The notes: generated from the letters alone by a model not told the origin. Shown: positions 1-6,999, counted from the first letter of the stretch. The stretch: DNA of 12,708 nt from an uncultured Eggerthellaceae bacterium (GCA_910589135.1 CAJUSL010000001.1:1-12708), one strand, 5' to 3'. Made by a program: numbers and translations.

Positions 1-1811
1 CCACCTGCTGCCAGATCGAGCTGCGCAAGCTGTTCAAGGGCGGCTTCTCCACCGGGCACGGCGTGCTGCGCGAGCCCAACGACATCGCCAGCTACACGGC
101 GCTTGCCTGCATTGCCATCCAGTCCAACCAGAACGACCAGCACGGTGGCCAGTCCGTGTGCGACTTCGACTATGGCCTGGCTGACGGCGTGCGCAAGACC
201 TACCGCCGCCTGTTCAAGAAGCACCTGTCCGAGGCGATCGACCTGCTCACCGACATTCAGGACGAGCGCACCTGGACGCAGGACACCCTCGCCGCCATCG
301 AGGCGGAGACGGGCGCCGTGGCCTCCATCAACCTCGACGAGGCATACACCCAGAAGCTCAGAGAGGCTCTTTCCCAGGCCGGTGTGTCCGAATCCGACAT
401 CGCCGTCATCTTGAAGTACACCACCAAGAACGCCGAGGCCGACACCGACCGTGCCACGTTCCAGGCCATGGAGGCGCTGGTCCACAACCTGAACACCATG
501 CATTCCCGCGCCGGCGCGCAGACGCCGTTCAGCTCGGTCAACTACGGCATGGACACCAGCCCCGAGGGCCGCATGGTCATCAAGAACATGCTGCTCGCCA
601 CCGAGCAGGGCCTGGGCAACGGCGAGACGCCTATCTTCCCGGTGCAGATCTTCCGCGTGAAGGAAGGCGTCAACTACAATCCCGAGGACCCGAACTACGA
701 CCTGTTCAAGCTTGCCATGCACTGCTCGGCCAAGCGCCTGTTCCCCAACTTCAGCTTCTTGGACGCGCCGTTCAACGCGCAGTACTACAAGGGCACGCCC
801 GAGACGGAAATCGCCTACATGGGCTGCCGCACCCGCGTCATGGGCAACGTCTACGACCCCGAGCGCGAGGTCACGCCCGGCCGCGGCAACCTGTCGTTCA
901 CGTCCATCAACCTGGTGCGCCTCGCCCTGCGCGCCAAGGGCGACATCGAGCTGTTCTTCGACCTGCTCGATTCCAAGCTGGCTCTCGTCACCGGCCAGCT
1001 GCTCGAGCGCTTCGAGATCCAGGCAAACATGAAGGTGTATAACGCGCCGTTCCTCATGGGCCAGGGCGTGTGGATCGACTCCGAGAAGCTGTCCCGCAAC
1101 GACGAGCAGCGCGAGATCCTGAAGCACGGCACGCTCACCACCGGCTTCATCGGGCTTGCCGAGTGCCTGGTCGCCCTCACGGGCAAGCATCATGGCGAAA
1201 GCGAAGAGGCACAGCGCCTCGGCCTCGAAATCGTGGGCCACATGCGCAGCTACTGCGACCGCATTTCGCAGCAGGAGCACATGAACTTCACTCTCATCGC
1301 CACGCCGGCCGAGGGCCTGTCCGGCCGCTTCGTCAAGCTCGACCGCGAGCGCTACGGCAGCATCCCGGGCATCACCGACCGCGACTACTACACCAACGGC
1401 TTCCACGTGCCGGTGTACCACGACATCTCCGCGTTCGACAAGATCGCCAAGGAGGCGCCGTACCACGCGCTCACCAACGGCGGGCACATCAGCTACATCG
1501 AGCTGGACGGCGACCCCACCGAGAATCTCGAGGCGTTCGAGTCCGTCATTCGATACATGAAGGAATGCGGCATGGGCTACGGCTCCATCAACCATCCGGT
1601 CGACCGCGATCCCGAGTGCGGTTACAACGGCATCATCGGCGAGACCTGCCCGAAGTGCGGCCGCCAGGAAATGCACGACGTCGACGGCAACTACGACGGC
1701 ATGGAGTTCGAGCGCATCCGCCGCATCACCGGCTACCTGGTGGGCACGCTCGAGCGATTCAACGACGCCAAGCGCGCCGAGGAATCCGAGCGCGTCAAGC
1801 ACCAGATCTAG
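1..1811 (+). CDS. nrdD: Anaerobic ribonucleoside-triphosphate reductase NrdD, 3' part
   Basis: Class III ribonucleotide reductase, which makes dNTPs from NTPs without oxygen using a glycyl radical. The 5' end lies outside the window. The frame is open from base 3 (602 residues visible), so the GTG at 63 is internal. Family signatures seen are CCQIELRKLF and FSTGHG at the edge, then REPNDIASY and QSNQNDQHGGQS. The MGCRTR motif (Cys codon 825-827) is the likely active-site finger-loop cysteine. Near the end, DPECGYNG plus CPKCG (1608-1658) form the zinc-binding region, and RITGYL carries the radical glycine (codon 1731-1733). The usual family length is 700-800 residues including an N-terminal ATP-cone, so roughly the first 150-200 residues are missing. 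The first zinc-ligand position appears to be Asp rather than Cys. Its activase gene, nrdG, lies downstream beyond an mscS gene. Confidence 0.96.
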   Translation, partial: TCCQIELRKLFKGGFSTGHGVLREPNDIASYTALACIAIQSNQNDQHGGQSVCDFDYGLADGVRKTYRRLFKKHLSEAIDLLTDIQDERTWTQDTLAAIEAETGAVASINLDEAYTQKLREALSQAGVSESDIAVILKYTTKNAEADTDRATFQAMEALVHNLNTMHSRAGAQTPFSSVNYGMDTSPEGRMVIKNMLLATEQGLGNGETPIFPVQIFRVKEGVNYNPEDPNYDLFKLAMHCSAKRLFPNFSFLDAPFNAQYYKGTPETEIAYMGCRTRVMGNVYDPEREVTPGRGNLSFTSINLVRLALRAKGDIELFFDLLDSKLALVTGQLLERFEIQANMKVYNAPFLMGQGVWIDSEKLSRNDEQREILKHGTLTTGFIGLAECLVALTGKHHGESEEAQRLGLEIVGHMRSYCDRISQQEHMNFTLIATPAEGLSGRFVKLDRERYGSIPGITDRDYYTNGFHVPVYHDISAFDKIAKEAPYHALTNGGHISYIELDGDPTENLEAFESVIRYMKECGMGYGSINHPVDRDPECGYNGIIGETCPKCGRQEMHDVDGNYDGMEFERIRRITGYLVGTLERFNDAKRAEESERVKHQI

Positions 1812-1837
1812 CCAACATCCGGGCTATCGAAACAACC

Positions 1838-1865
1838 GAGCGGGGCGCCACAGGGCGCCCCGCTC
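1838..1865 (+). terminator. Strong hairpin after nrdD
   Basis: A perfect 12-bp GC-rich stem (1838-1849 with 1854-1865) with the 4-base loop ACAG starts 26 bases after the nrdD stop. No T-run follows, so it is either a U-less terminator or an mRNA 3' end stabiliser. It lies just before a second, larger inverted repeat. Confidence 0.5.
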
Positions 1866-1872
1866 TGCGTAG

Positions 1873-1955
1873 GGCCCAAAGGACCCAAAGGGACGGGGAC
1901 AATGGCACGCCGAGGTCGCGTGCCATTGTCCCCGTCCCTTTGGGTCCTTTGGGCC
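1873..1955. repeat. Perfect 38-bp inverted repeat (REP/MITE-like palindrome)
   Basis: Arms 1873-1910 and 1918-1955 are exact reverse complements, separated by a 7-base loop (CGAGGTC). I checked the pairing base by base. The arms contain the sub-repeat CCCAAAGGACCCAAAGGGAC and then a GGGGACAATGGCAC stretch. The size and perfection exceed a normal terminator and suggest a mobile palindromic repeat of the REP type. Transcribed, it would form a very stable hairpin between nrdD and mscS. Confidence 0.8.
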
Positions 1956-2007
1956 AGGCAACGATTCGGAATGAAGGGCTGCTCGTCGAGCCGTCTTTTC
2001 CCATGGG

Positions 2008-2016
2008 TGATATACA
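2008..2016 (+). promoter_or_regulatory. Extended -10 promoter candidate for mscS-nrdG
   Basis: TG at 2008-2009, one base, then TATACA at 2011-2016 reads as an extended -10 element. No good -35 is visible. The predicted transcript would start around 2022-2023, only 3-4 bases before the mscS ATG, and no Shine-Dalgarno sequence is present. This implies a nearly leaderless mRNA. Confidence 0.35.
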
Positions 2017-2025
2017 CTACGGTTC

Positions 2026-2979
2026 ATGAATCTCGATACGTTGACAGATGCCTTGAAGACCTGGCTGGGGAGCGTCCTCCACAGCGACGGGCTCAGCACG
2101 TTGATAACCGCCGCCATCATCGCGGTGGCCACGGCCTTCGTGGCGCATCTGGTCACGGTGTTTCTTCGCAAGGTTCTGAAGTCGAACAAGGGCCCGCTGC
2201 CTGCTGTCAGCATCTTCGTCAATATCGGGCGCGTCACCGTGTGGGTCGTCGGCCTGTGCGTCATCTTGTCCAGCTGCTTCAACGTGAACGTGGGTGCGGC
2301 GGTCACGGCGCTGGGCATCGGAGGCATCGCGGTTTCGCTCGGGTTCCAGGACACGCTTTCCAACCTGATCGGCGGCCTGCAGATCATCATGACCAAGCTG
2401 GTGGAGCCCGGCGACCGCATCAAGGTCAGCAGCTACGAGGGGATGGTCACCGACGTCACCTGGCGCCACACCACCATCATGACGGCGCGCGGCGAGAGGG
2501 TGGTCATTCCTAACTCGGTCATCAACACCAGCGCGCTGGTGAAGCTTGCCCCCGAGGACGACATCCGCCTCGACATCTTCATCGATTCCGGCGAGGAGTC
2601 TCTCGACGACGTGGTTTCCAGGATGCAAGACGAGGTGAACCTGGCCGTTTCCAAGGTCGCCGTCATGATGGAGAAGGCGCAGATCAACGTCACCGGAAAG
2701 ACCGAGCGCGGCTACCAGGCCATGCTGACGTTCGCCACAGGCAAGGGCACGAAGCGAAGCGTGGCGATCGATACGGCGTTGAAGGCCATCGCCGGGTCGG
2801 CGCACCGTGCGAAGCAGCACAAGAGGACCACGATGAAGAGCAAGCTCGCCGAGAAGGGCAGCGCCATCGCAAACGGCGACAACCCCATAGCTTTCATCGA
2901 GGAGGAACTTCACAAGCTGGAAGATCATGACCAGCAGCGCCGCGACCAGAAAGAGGGCTTCCATGTCGGAAAGCAATAG
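2026..2979 (+). CDS. mscS: MscS-family small-conductance mechanosensitive channel
   Basis: 317 residues, close to the size of E. coli MscS (286). Inner-membrane channel that opens under membrane tension to release solutes during hypo-osmotic shock. Three hydrophobic segments lie near residues 23-47, 59-83 and 88-118. The third holds the Gly/Ala-rich pore helix (ALGIGGIAVSLGFQDTLSNL), the hallmark of the family. The beta domain follows with EPGDRIKV (127-134) and VVIPNSVI (159-166), then an alpha/beta vestibule domain. The last 50 residues are strongly charged. There is no clear ribosome-binding site upstream of ATG 2026; a near-leaderless transcript may explain that. The end overlaps nrdG by 17 bases, so the two genes are probably co-transcribed and translationally linked. 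Confidence 0.93.
   Translation: MNLDTLTDALKTWLGSVLHSDGLSTLITAAIIAVATAFVAHLVTVFLRKVLKSNKGPLPAVSIFVNIGRVTVWVVGLCVILSSCFNVNVGAAVTALGIGGIAVSLGFQDTLSNLIGGLQIIMTKLVEPGDRIKVSSYEGMVTDVTWRHTTIMTARGERVVIPNSVINTSALVKLAPEDDIRLDIFIDSGEESLDDVVSRMQDEVNLAVSKVAVMMEKAQINVTGKTERGYQAMLTFATGKGTKRSVAIDTALKAIAGSAHRAKQHKRTTMKSKLAEKGSAIANGDNPIAFIEEELHKLEDHDQQRRDQKEGFHVGKQ
2951..2957 (+). promoter_or_regulatory. Ribosome-binding site deciding the nrdG start
   Basis: AAGAGGG, 5 bases upstream of ATG 2963 and inside the mscS coding region. It supports 2963 over the in-frame ATG at 2927, which has only a weak GGAAG. Confidence 0.65.
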
Positions 2980-3511
2980 CCTGCGCGTGTTCGGCCTCGT
3001 GCCCGACTCGATAGTCGACGGTCCCGGTCTGCGCTACGGCGTTTTCGTGCAGGGCTGTACTCACGCTTGCCCGGGCTGCCACAACCCCGAAAGCCAGCCC
3101 GCTGGTGGCGGGACGGTCTACGAGATAGACGCGATCTTCGACGACATTGCCGCCAACAGGCTGATCCAAGGCGTCACCTTCTCGGGAGGCGAGCCCTTCG
3201 AGCAGCCCGAAGCCTGCGCTGCGCTGGCCCGACGGCTGAAGGACGCGGGCTACAACGTCTGGGCGTACTCGGGTTACACGTTCGAGGACCTGTGCGCGCA
3301 GGCACCCGGCCGCCCCGCCGTGGCCGACTTTCTCGCATGCATCGACGTGTTGGTCGACGGCCCGTTCGTCGAGTCGCTTCGTTCCTACGAGCTGGAATGG
3401 CGAGGCTCTTCCAACCAGCGCATTCTCGACATGCCAAAGACGCTCGCGGTAGGCGAGCCGGTCGAGTGGAGGCTCTCGTCGTTCAAGATCGAGCTGCCGT
3501 CCAGCTGGTAG
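2963..3511 (+). CDS. nrdG: Anaerobic ribonucleotide reductase activating protein NrdG
   Basis: Radical-SAM activase that places the glycyl radical on NrdD. With the start at ATG 2963 it has 182 residues, somewhat longer than E. coli NrdG (154). The CX3CX2C [4Fe-4S] motif is GCTHACPGC (Cys 32, 36, 39). SAM-binding FSGGEP is at 73-78, VDGPFV lies in the middle, and the conserved WRGSSNQR is near the C-terminus. Start choice: AAGAGGG at 2951-2957 sits 5 bases before 2963, and the product then begins close to the conserved PDSIVDGPG segment. The in-frame ATG at 2927 would add 12 residues with no family similarity. The first 17 bases overlap the end of mscS. No clear terminator follows. Confidence 0.94.
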   Translation: MSESNSLRVFGLVPDSIVDGPGLRYGVFVQGCTHACPGCHNPESQPAGGGTVYEIDAIFDDIAANRLIQGVTFSGGEPFEQPEACAALARRLKDAGYNVWAYSGYTFEDLCAQAPGRPAVADFLACIDVLVDGPFVESLRSYELEWRGSSNQRILDMPKTLAVGEPVEWRLSSFKIELPSSW

Positions 3512-3880
3512 GACGCGGGGCGGCCTTTACGGACTAGAGACGATGTTCTGTGCGGGCGAACAGCATGGTGTGATGGCGTGGTGCATGAAATTCGCTCCCG
3601 TTGGCCATTTTTTCGCCGTTTCGGGTCGTTTTATGGCTTTTGCCGCCAAACGGTAAAACATCACGCATAGAGTTAGGCCCGCTGAGCGGGGCGTCCTCGT
3701 CGGTCGAGAAACGCAGCATGGCAAAAGCGGTCAAAGAGACCCGCAAGGCTTTCCAAAAACAACCCGAAACGGCACTTTTTTGGACAAATTGGTCAAAATT
3801 CGTGCAACAGCCCCTTGAAACCAAATTCAACGCGTGCGTGAACATCTGCATTTTGATGGTCAGCCGTGCCGTTGCTGGCA
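3512..3880. other. Gene-poor intergenic stretch with inverted repeats
   Basis: I see no convincing gene here. Base composition is more AT-rich than the surrounding coding DNA. A 12-bp sequence (GCCGTTTCGGGT, 3615-3626) recurs in inverse orientation at 3762-3773, and the similarity continues imperfectly into the interior. A short hairpin CCCGCTGAGCGGG lies near 3678-3690. The open frame at 3601-3888 lacks a ribosome-binding site and any recognisable domain. The segment leads into the 6S RNA promoter. Confidence 0.5.
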
Positions 3881-3886
3881 TATACT
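3881..3886 (+). promoter_or_regulatory. -10 element of the 6S RNA candidate
   Basis: TATACT at 3881-3886, with a predicted start near 3893, just where the closing stem of the RNA begins. No good -35 sits at the usual distance; TTGATG at 3853-3858 is too far (22-base spacer). Confidence 0.5.
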
Positions 3887-3892
3887 AACGGT

Positions 3893-4061
3893 GGTTCCGC
3901 CCCTCCATGTTATTGCGATGGACCGATGCTTTCATAAAGGGAACCCAAGATCGCATGTGAAATGGGGATTCGCGTCCGTTGATGCGAAAGCCAGGAAGCA
4001 GGCTGCGGGCACCCACCTTACTAGGTGGGTTCATCCTTTTGGATGGCGGCGGAACTTTTTT
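3893..4061 (+). ncRNA. ssrS: Probable 6S RNA
   Basis: 6S RNA mimics an open promoter and sequesters housekeeping RNA polymerase. What is seen: the ends pair (GTTCCGCC 3894-3901 with GGCGGAAC 4048-4055, then CCAT with ATGG), followed at once by six T (4056-4061). The 3' half holds an 8-bp hairpin (4011-4018 with 4023-4030, loop TACT), at the place of the small hairpin on the 3' side of the 6S central bubble. The 5' half has ACCGATGCTTTCATA, which resembles, from memory, the E. coli 6S segment GCCGATATTTCATA around the product-RNA start site. The length of about 169 nt fits the family (roughly 160-200). The start follows a TATACT box. The identification rests on structure and recalled motifs; a covariance-model search would decide. 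SRP RNA and tmRNA were considered and fit poorly. Confidence 0.7.
4032..4061 (+). terminator. 3' end of the 6S RNA candidate with U-tract
   Basis: A small hairpin CATCC-TTTT-GGATG (4032-4045), then GCGGCGGAAC and six T. The GGCGGAAC part is also the 3' strand of the RNA's closing stem, so this works as an intrinsic terminator. Confidence 0.6.
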
Positions 4062-4106
4062 CTCACGTCTACCTCGTCGTCTTCGAATCGTAGCCGTTCT
4101 GCTGTT

Positions 4107-4135
4107 TTGCACTGCCTACTGGCGTACGGTACAAT
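4107..4135 (+). promoter_or_regulatory. Sigma70-type promoter of the PASTA kinase gene
   Basis: TTGCAC (4107-4112), a 17-base spacer and TACAAT (4130-4135). Predicted start near 4142, giving a leader of about 45 bases with AGAAGGG (4173-4179) 7 bases before ATG 4187. This is the best-looking promoter in the window. Confidence 0.75.
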
Positions 4136-4186
4136 GGTGGGTACCTTTGACTCGAACCACAAACGCAAAAACAGAAGGGCATCTCA

Positions 4187-6229
4187 ATGGCAGGCAACGG
4201 ACCTCTCACAGGCAGGACTTTCAGCAACCGGTACCAGCTGGGAGAACGCATCGGCGTCGGCGGCATGGCCGAGGTCTACAGTGCGCAGGACATGGTGCTG
4301 GGCCGCATCGTCGCCGTGAAGACCATGCTGCCGCAATACGCTGCCGACCCCGACTTCACGCGCCGCTTCCGTCAGGAGGCCGCCGCTGCAGCCAACCTGC
4401 AAAGCCCTTACATCGTCAACGTCTACGACTGGGGTCACGACCAGGACACCTATTACATCGTCATGGAGTTCGTTCGCGGCTCCGACCTGAAGACCGCTAT
4501 CCTCGAACGCGGCGCGATCAATCAGCGCAAGGTTGCGGAAATCGGCTCGCAGGTGTGCCAAGCCCTCACGGTCGCCCATCAGCAGGACATCATCCATCGC
4601 GACATCAAGCCGCAGAACATTATGGTCCAGCCGGACGGCAATGTGAAGGTGATGGACTTCGGCATCGCGCGCGCCAAGAACTCCACGGCCGACAAGACCG
4701 AAACCGTGCTGGGCACCGCGCACTACACCTCGCCCGAGCAGGCACAAGGCAAGGACCTTACCGCCGCCAGCGACATCTACTCGCTCGGCGTCGTGCTGTA
4801 CGAAGCGTCCACGGGCACGCTTCCGTTCGACGGCCCCGACGCGGTCAGCGTCGCGCTCATGCAGGTTCGCGACCAGCCGCCCACCCCGCGCGAGATCAAT
4901 CCCGACATCGATCCGGCCTTCGAGGCCATCATTCTCACGGCAATGCAGAAGGACCCGGCCGCGCGCTTTGCCACCGCAAACGACATGCGCCTGGCCCTCA
5001 ACGACTTCCTGGCCGGGCGCCCGGTCAACCTGGCCGCGTTGGTTGCGGGCGGCGCTGCTGCGGCCGCCGTCGGTGCAGGCATCGGGGCCGGCATGGCCCA
5101 CGCTGCCTCCAACAGCGACTTCACCCAGGCGCGCACCAGCGTGATCGCTCCCATCGGCGCCGCTGCAGGCGACATGGATTCCACGCAGGTCATGCCTGTG
5201 GCGAACATCGGAGGCGCAGGCGGCGGCAATGGGGCGCGGCGCTACAGCGGCGCGCCGGGGCACGGCGCCGGCACCGGTGGCAACGAATCCGGTTCTGCCA
5301 AGAAGAAGGGCATCATCATCGCGTGCGTCGTGGCGGTGCTTGCCATCGCGGCCGCGCTCGCGTTCGTGTTCCTGAGCGGCGACAAGGAAGATGTGCCCGA
5401 TGTTACGAAGATGCCCTACGAGCAGGCCGTCGCCCAGATCGAGGCCGCCGGCTTCCAGGTGGGCGAAATCAAGACGCAGTACGACGACACGGTCGAAGAA
5501 GGTCAGGTCATCGGCCAGAACCCGAAGGGCGGCTCGAAGGCTGCCAAGGGCGCCAAGATCGACCTGTGGGTGTCGCAGGGGTCCGAGCAAGTGGACGTCC
5601 CCGATGTCACCAACATGCCCGAGGCCGACGCCAAGAAGAAGCTCACCGACGCGGGTTTCATCATCGGTGAGGTCACCCAGCAGTACAGCGACGACGTGGA
5701 AGAAGGCTTGGTCATCAGCCAAGATCCGGTCAGCGGACAGCCGGCCAACAAGGGTTCGGTGGTGAAGCTGGTCGTGTCGAAGGGCAGCGAGCAGGTGTCC
5801 GTGCCCAACATCGAGGGCCTGAGCCTGGACGCCGCGCGCAAGAAGGCCGAGGATGCAGGCCTCACCATCAACCAGACCGGCAGCGAGCACAGCGACAGCA
5901 TTTCGTCCGGCTGCGTCATCAGCCAGTCGCCGGCTGCGGGCACCAAAGTGGCGAAGGGCACCGCAATCGGCTACGTCGTGTCGCTCGGCGCCGACAACAC
6001 GGTGAACGTCCCCAGCGTGGTGGGCAGCTCCGAGTCCTACGCCAAGACCGCCCTGCAGAACGCCGGCTTGAAGGTGAGCACCACCTACAGCGCGTCCAGC
6101 TCGGTGGCCAAGGGAAACGTGATCAACCAGAGCATCACTGGTACGGCGAAGAAGGGCGACACGGTCACCATCGAGGTGTCCACCGGGCCCGACACGCCTT
6201 CGGGAGGTGGCGAGTCTCCCACGGAGTAG
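4187..6229 (+). CDS. pknB: Transmembrane Ser/Thr protein kinase with four PASTA domains
   Basis: 680 residues; PknB/PrkC/StkP-type Hanks kinase thought to sense peptidoglycan fragments or lipid II and phosphorylate growth and division proteins. Kinase domain about 16-275: glycine loop GVGGMAEV, catalytic Lys in VAVK (K45), HRDIKPQN (137-144), DFG (157-159), and activation loop with T171/T173 before GTAHYTSPE, like the autophosphorylated threonines of M. tuberculosis PknB. A juxtamembrane stretch has an Ala/Gly-rich hydrophobic run (281-306) and Gly-rich linker. The main membrane segment is at about 375-396. Four PASTA repeats begin near 402, 469, 537 and 605; each opens with a VPDV/VPNI/VPSV motif. 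The tail is PSGGGESPTE. It has its own promoter, ribosome-binding site and terminator. The likely partner phosphatase and FHA protein lie about 1.2 kb downstream, past folE. Confidence 0.96.
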   Translation: MAGNGPLTGRTFSNRYQLGERIGVGGMAEVYSAQDMVLGRIVAVKTMLPQYAADPDFTRRFRQEAAAAANLQSPYIVNVYDWGHDQDTYYIVMEFVRGSDLKTAILERGAINQRKVAEIGSQVCQALTVAHQQDIIHRDIKPQNIMVQPDGNVKVMDFGIARAKNSTADKTETVLGTAHYTSPEQAQGKDLTAASDIYSLGVVLYEASTGTLPFDGPDAVSVALMQVRDQPPTPREINPDIDPAFEAIILTAMQKDPAARFATANDMRLALNDFLAGRPVNLAALVAGGAAAAAVGAGIGAGMAHAASNSDFTQARTSVIAPIGAAAGDMDSTQVMPVANIGGAGGGNGARRYSGAPGHGAGTGGNESGSAKKKGIIIACVVAVLAIAAALAFVFLSGDKEDVPDVTKMPYEQAVAQIEAAGFQVGEIKTQYDDTVEEGQVIGQNPKGGSKAAKGAKIDLWVSQGSEQVDVPDVTNMPEADAKKKLTDAGFIIGEVTQQYSDDVEEGLVISQDPVSGQPANKGSVVKLVVSKGSEQVSVPNIEGLSLDAARKKAEDAGLTINQTGSEHSDSISSGCVISQSPAAGTKVAKGTAIGYVVSLGADNTVNVPSVVGSSESYAKTALQNAGLKVSTTYSASSSVAKGNVINQSITGTAKKGDTVTIEVSTGPDTPSGGGESPTE

Positions 6230-6245
6230 CCCGCTTTGTCACACC

Positions 6246-6275
6246 AGCTCTCGCCTAACCAGCGGGGGCTTTTTT
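6246..6275 (+). terminator. Intrinsic terminator of the kinase gene
   Basis: A 9-bp stem (AGCTCTCGC 6246-6254 with GCGGGGGCT 6262-6270, including G-U pairs), loop CTAACCA, and six T ending at 6275. It starts 17 bases after the stop codon, and its T-run is the first part of a dispersed repeat. Confidence 0.85.
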
Positions 6276-6304
6276 GTCCACAGCGGCCCGGATTCTTGGC
6301 ATCG
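6272..6304. repeat. Dispersed intergenic repeat, copy A
   Basis: A 33-base segment beginning TTTTGTCCACAGCGG and ending TTGGCATCG matches the reverse complement of 12095-12127 with only two mismatches. Both copies lie between genes, next to gene ends. This suggests a family of short interspersed repeats in this genome. Confidence 0.75.
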
Positions 6305-6349
6305 AGTCCAGGAAAAGGCCGGCGTGACCCCATTTACAACCCCGCCCCT

Positions 6350-6386
6350 CTCCTGTGTCGAAAGCGAACGTCCCCTGACGCAGGAG
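6350..6386 (-). terminator. Hairpin downstream of folE
   Basis: Arms 6350-6359 and 6377-6386 pair over 10 bp with one G-T mismatch position and a 17-base loop, starting 49 bases beyond the folE stop. No T-run follows on the minus strand, so function as a terminator is uncertain. Confidence 0.25.
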
Positions 6387-6435
6387 CAATCCCGAATGCG
6401 CTTGCGCGGCCTTCCCTTCTGCCCTTTCCGACGCG

Positions 6436-6999
6436 CTACCCTCGGAAGATCAAATTCAGCGCTTCGCTGTGGGTGGCCTGGTTCTTCGCGAATACGCCGC
6501 GCACGGCACTCGTGGTCGTCTTGCTGCCAGGTTTCTTCACGCCGCGCATGTTCATGCACAGATGCTCAGCCTCCAGTACCACCAGCACGCCTTGCGGATG
6601 AAGCTGCTCAATCAGCGTGTCGGCCACCTGCGAGGTCAGGCGCTCCTGCACTTGCGGGCGCTTTGCGTAGGCGTCGACCAGCCGCGCCAGCTTCGACAGG
6701 CCGCAGATGCGTCCGTCGCGCGCGGGGATGTAGGCGATGTGCGCGAGCCCGAAGAACGGCACCAGGTGATGCTCGCAGACGGAGTAGAACGGAATGTCGC
6801 GCACCAGCACCATTTCCTCGTGGTGCTCGTCGAAGGTGGTCTCGAAGTGAATCGCCGGGTTCTCGGTCATGCCTGCGAACATTTCCTCGTACATCTTCGC
6901 CACGCGTGCGGGCGTCTTCAGCAGCCCCTCCCGGTTCGGGTCCTCGCCGATTCCTTCGAGTATCAGGCGCACGCCTTCTTCGATCTTCGCCTTGTCCAT
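6436..6999 (-). CDS. folE: GTP cyclohydrolase I
   Basis: 187 residues, the usual size of the catalytic core. Converts GTP to 7,8-dihydroneopterin triphosphate, the first step of tetrahydrofolate synthesis and also the precursor for queuosine and biopterin-type cofactors. Signatures: SVCEHHLVPFFG with zinc ligands Cys75 and His78, HLCMNMRGV with Cys148 as the third ligand, then GSKTTTSAVRGVF. The start at 6999 has AAGGA six bases upstream on the minus strand. No other folate genes are in view, so the pathway served cannot be told from context. It is transcribed opposite to its neighbours and separates the kinase gene from the phosphatase operon. Confidence 0.96.
   Translation of the reverse strand: MDKAKIEEGVRLILEGIGEDPNREGLLKTPARVAKMYEEMFAGMTENPAIHFETTFDEHHEEMVLVRDIPFYSVCEHHLVPFFGLAHIAYIPARDGRICGLSKLARLVDAYAKRPQVQERLTSQVADTLIEQLHPQGVLVVLEAEHLCMNMRGVKKPGSKTTTSAVRGVFAKNQATHSEALNLIFRG

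Noticed and set aside
63..65. GTG as the nrdD start
   Set aside because: The frame is open from base 3 and upstream residues match conserved NrdD sequence, so the gene continues off the window.
1070..2029. 319-codon plus-strand open frame over the nrdD end
   Set aside because: Shadow of nrdD in another phase, running through the palindrome; no recognisable domain.
2927..2962. Earlier in-frame ATG for nrdG
   Set aside because: Weaker ribosome-binding site and 12 extra residues without family similarity.
2017..2976. 319-codon minus-strand open frame over mscS
   Set aside because: Antisense shadow; the plus strand has clear MscS motifs.
3601..3888. 95-codon plus-strand open frame
   Set aside because: No ribosome-binding site, no known domain, lies in inverted-repeat DNA; treated as chance.
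3990..4010. Possible SRP RNA (AGGAAGCAGGC resembles the GGAAG-AGC tetraloop region)
   Set aside because: The conserved GUCAGG/CCGGAAGG context is missing and the overall fold fits 6S better.
3979..5670. 563-codon plus-strand open frame
   Set aside because: Out of phase with the kinase gene, overlaps the 6S candidate, and has Arg/His-rich low-complexity content.
4184..5890. 568-codon open frame on the minus strand
   Set aside because: Fully antisense to the kinase gene; His/Asp/Arg-rich shadow typical of GC-rich coding DNA, with no domain.
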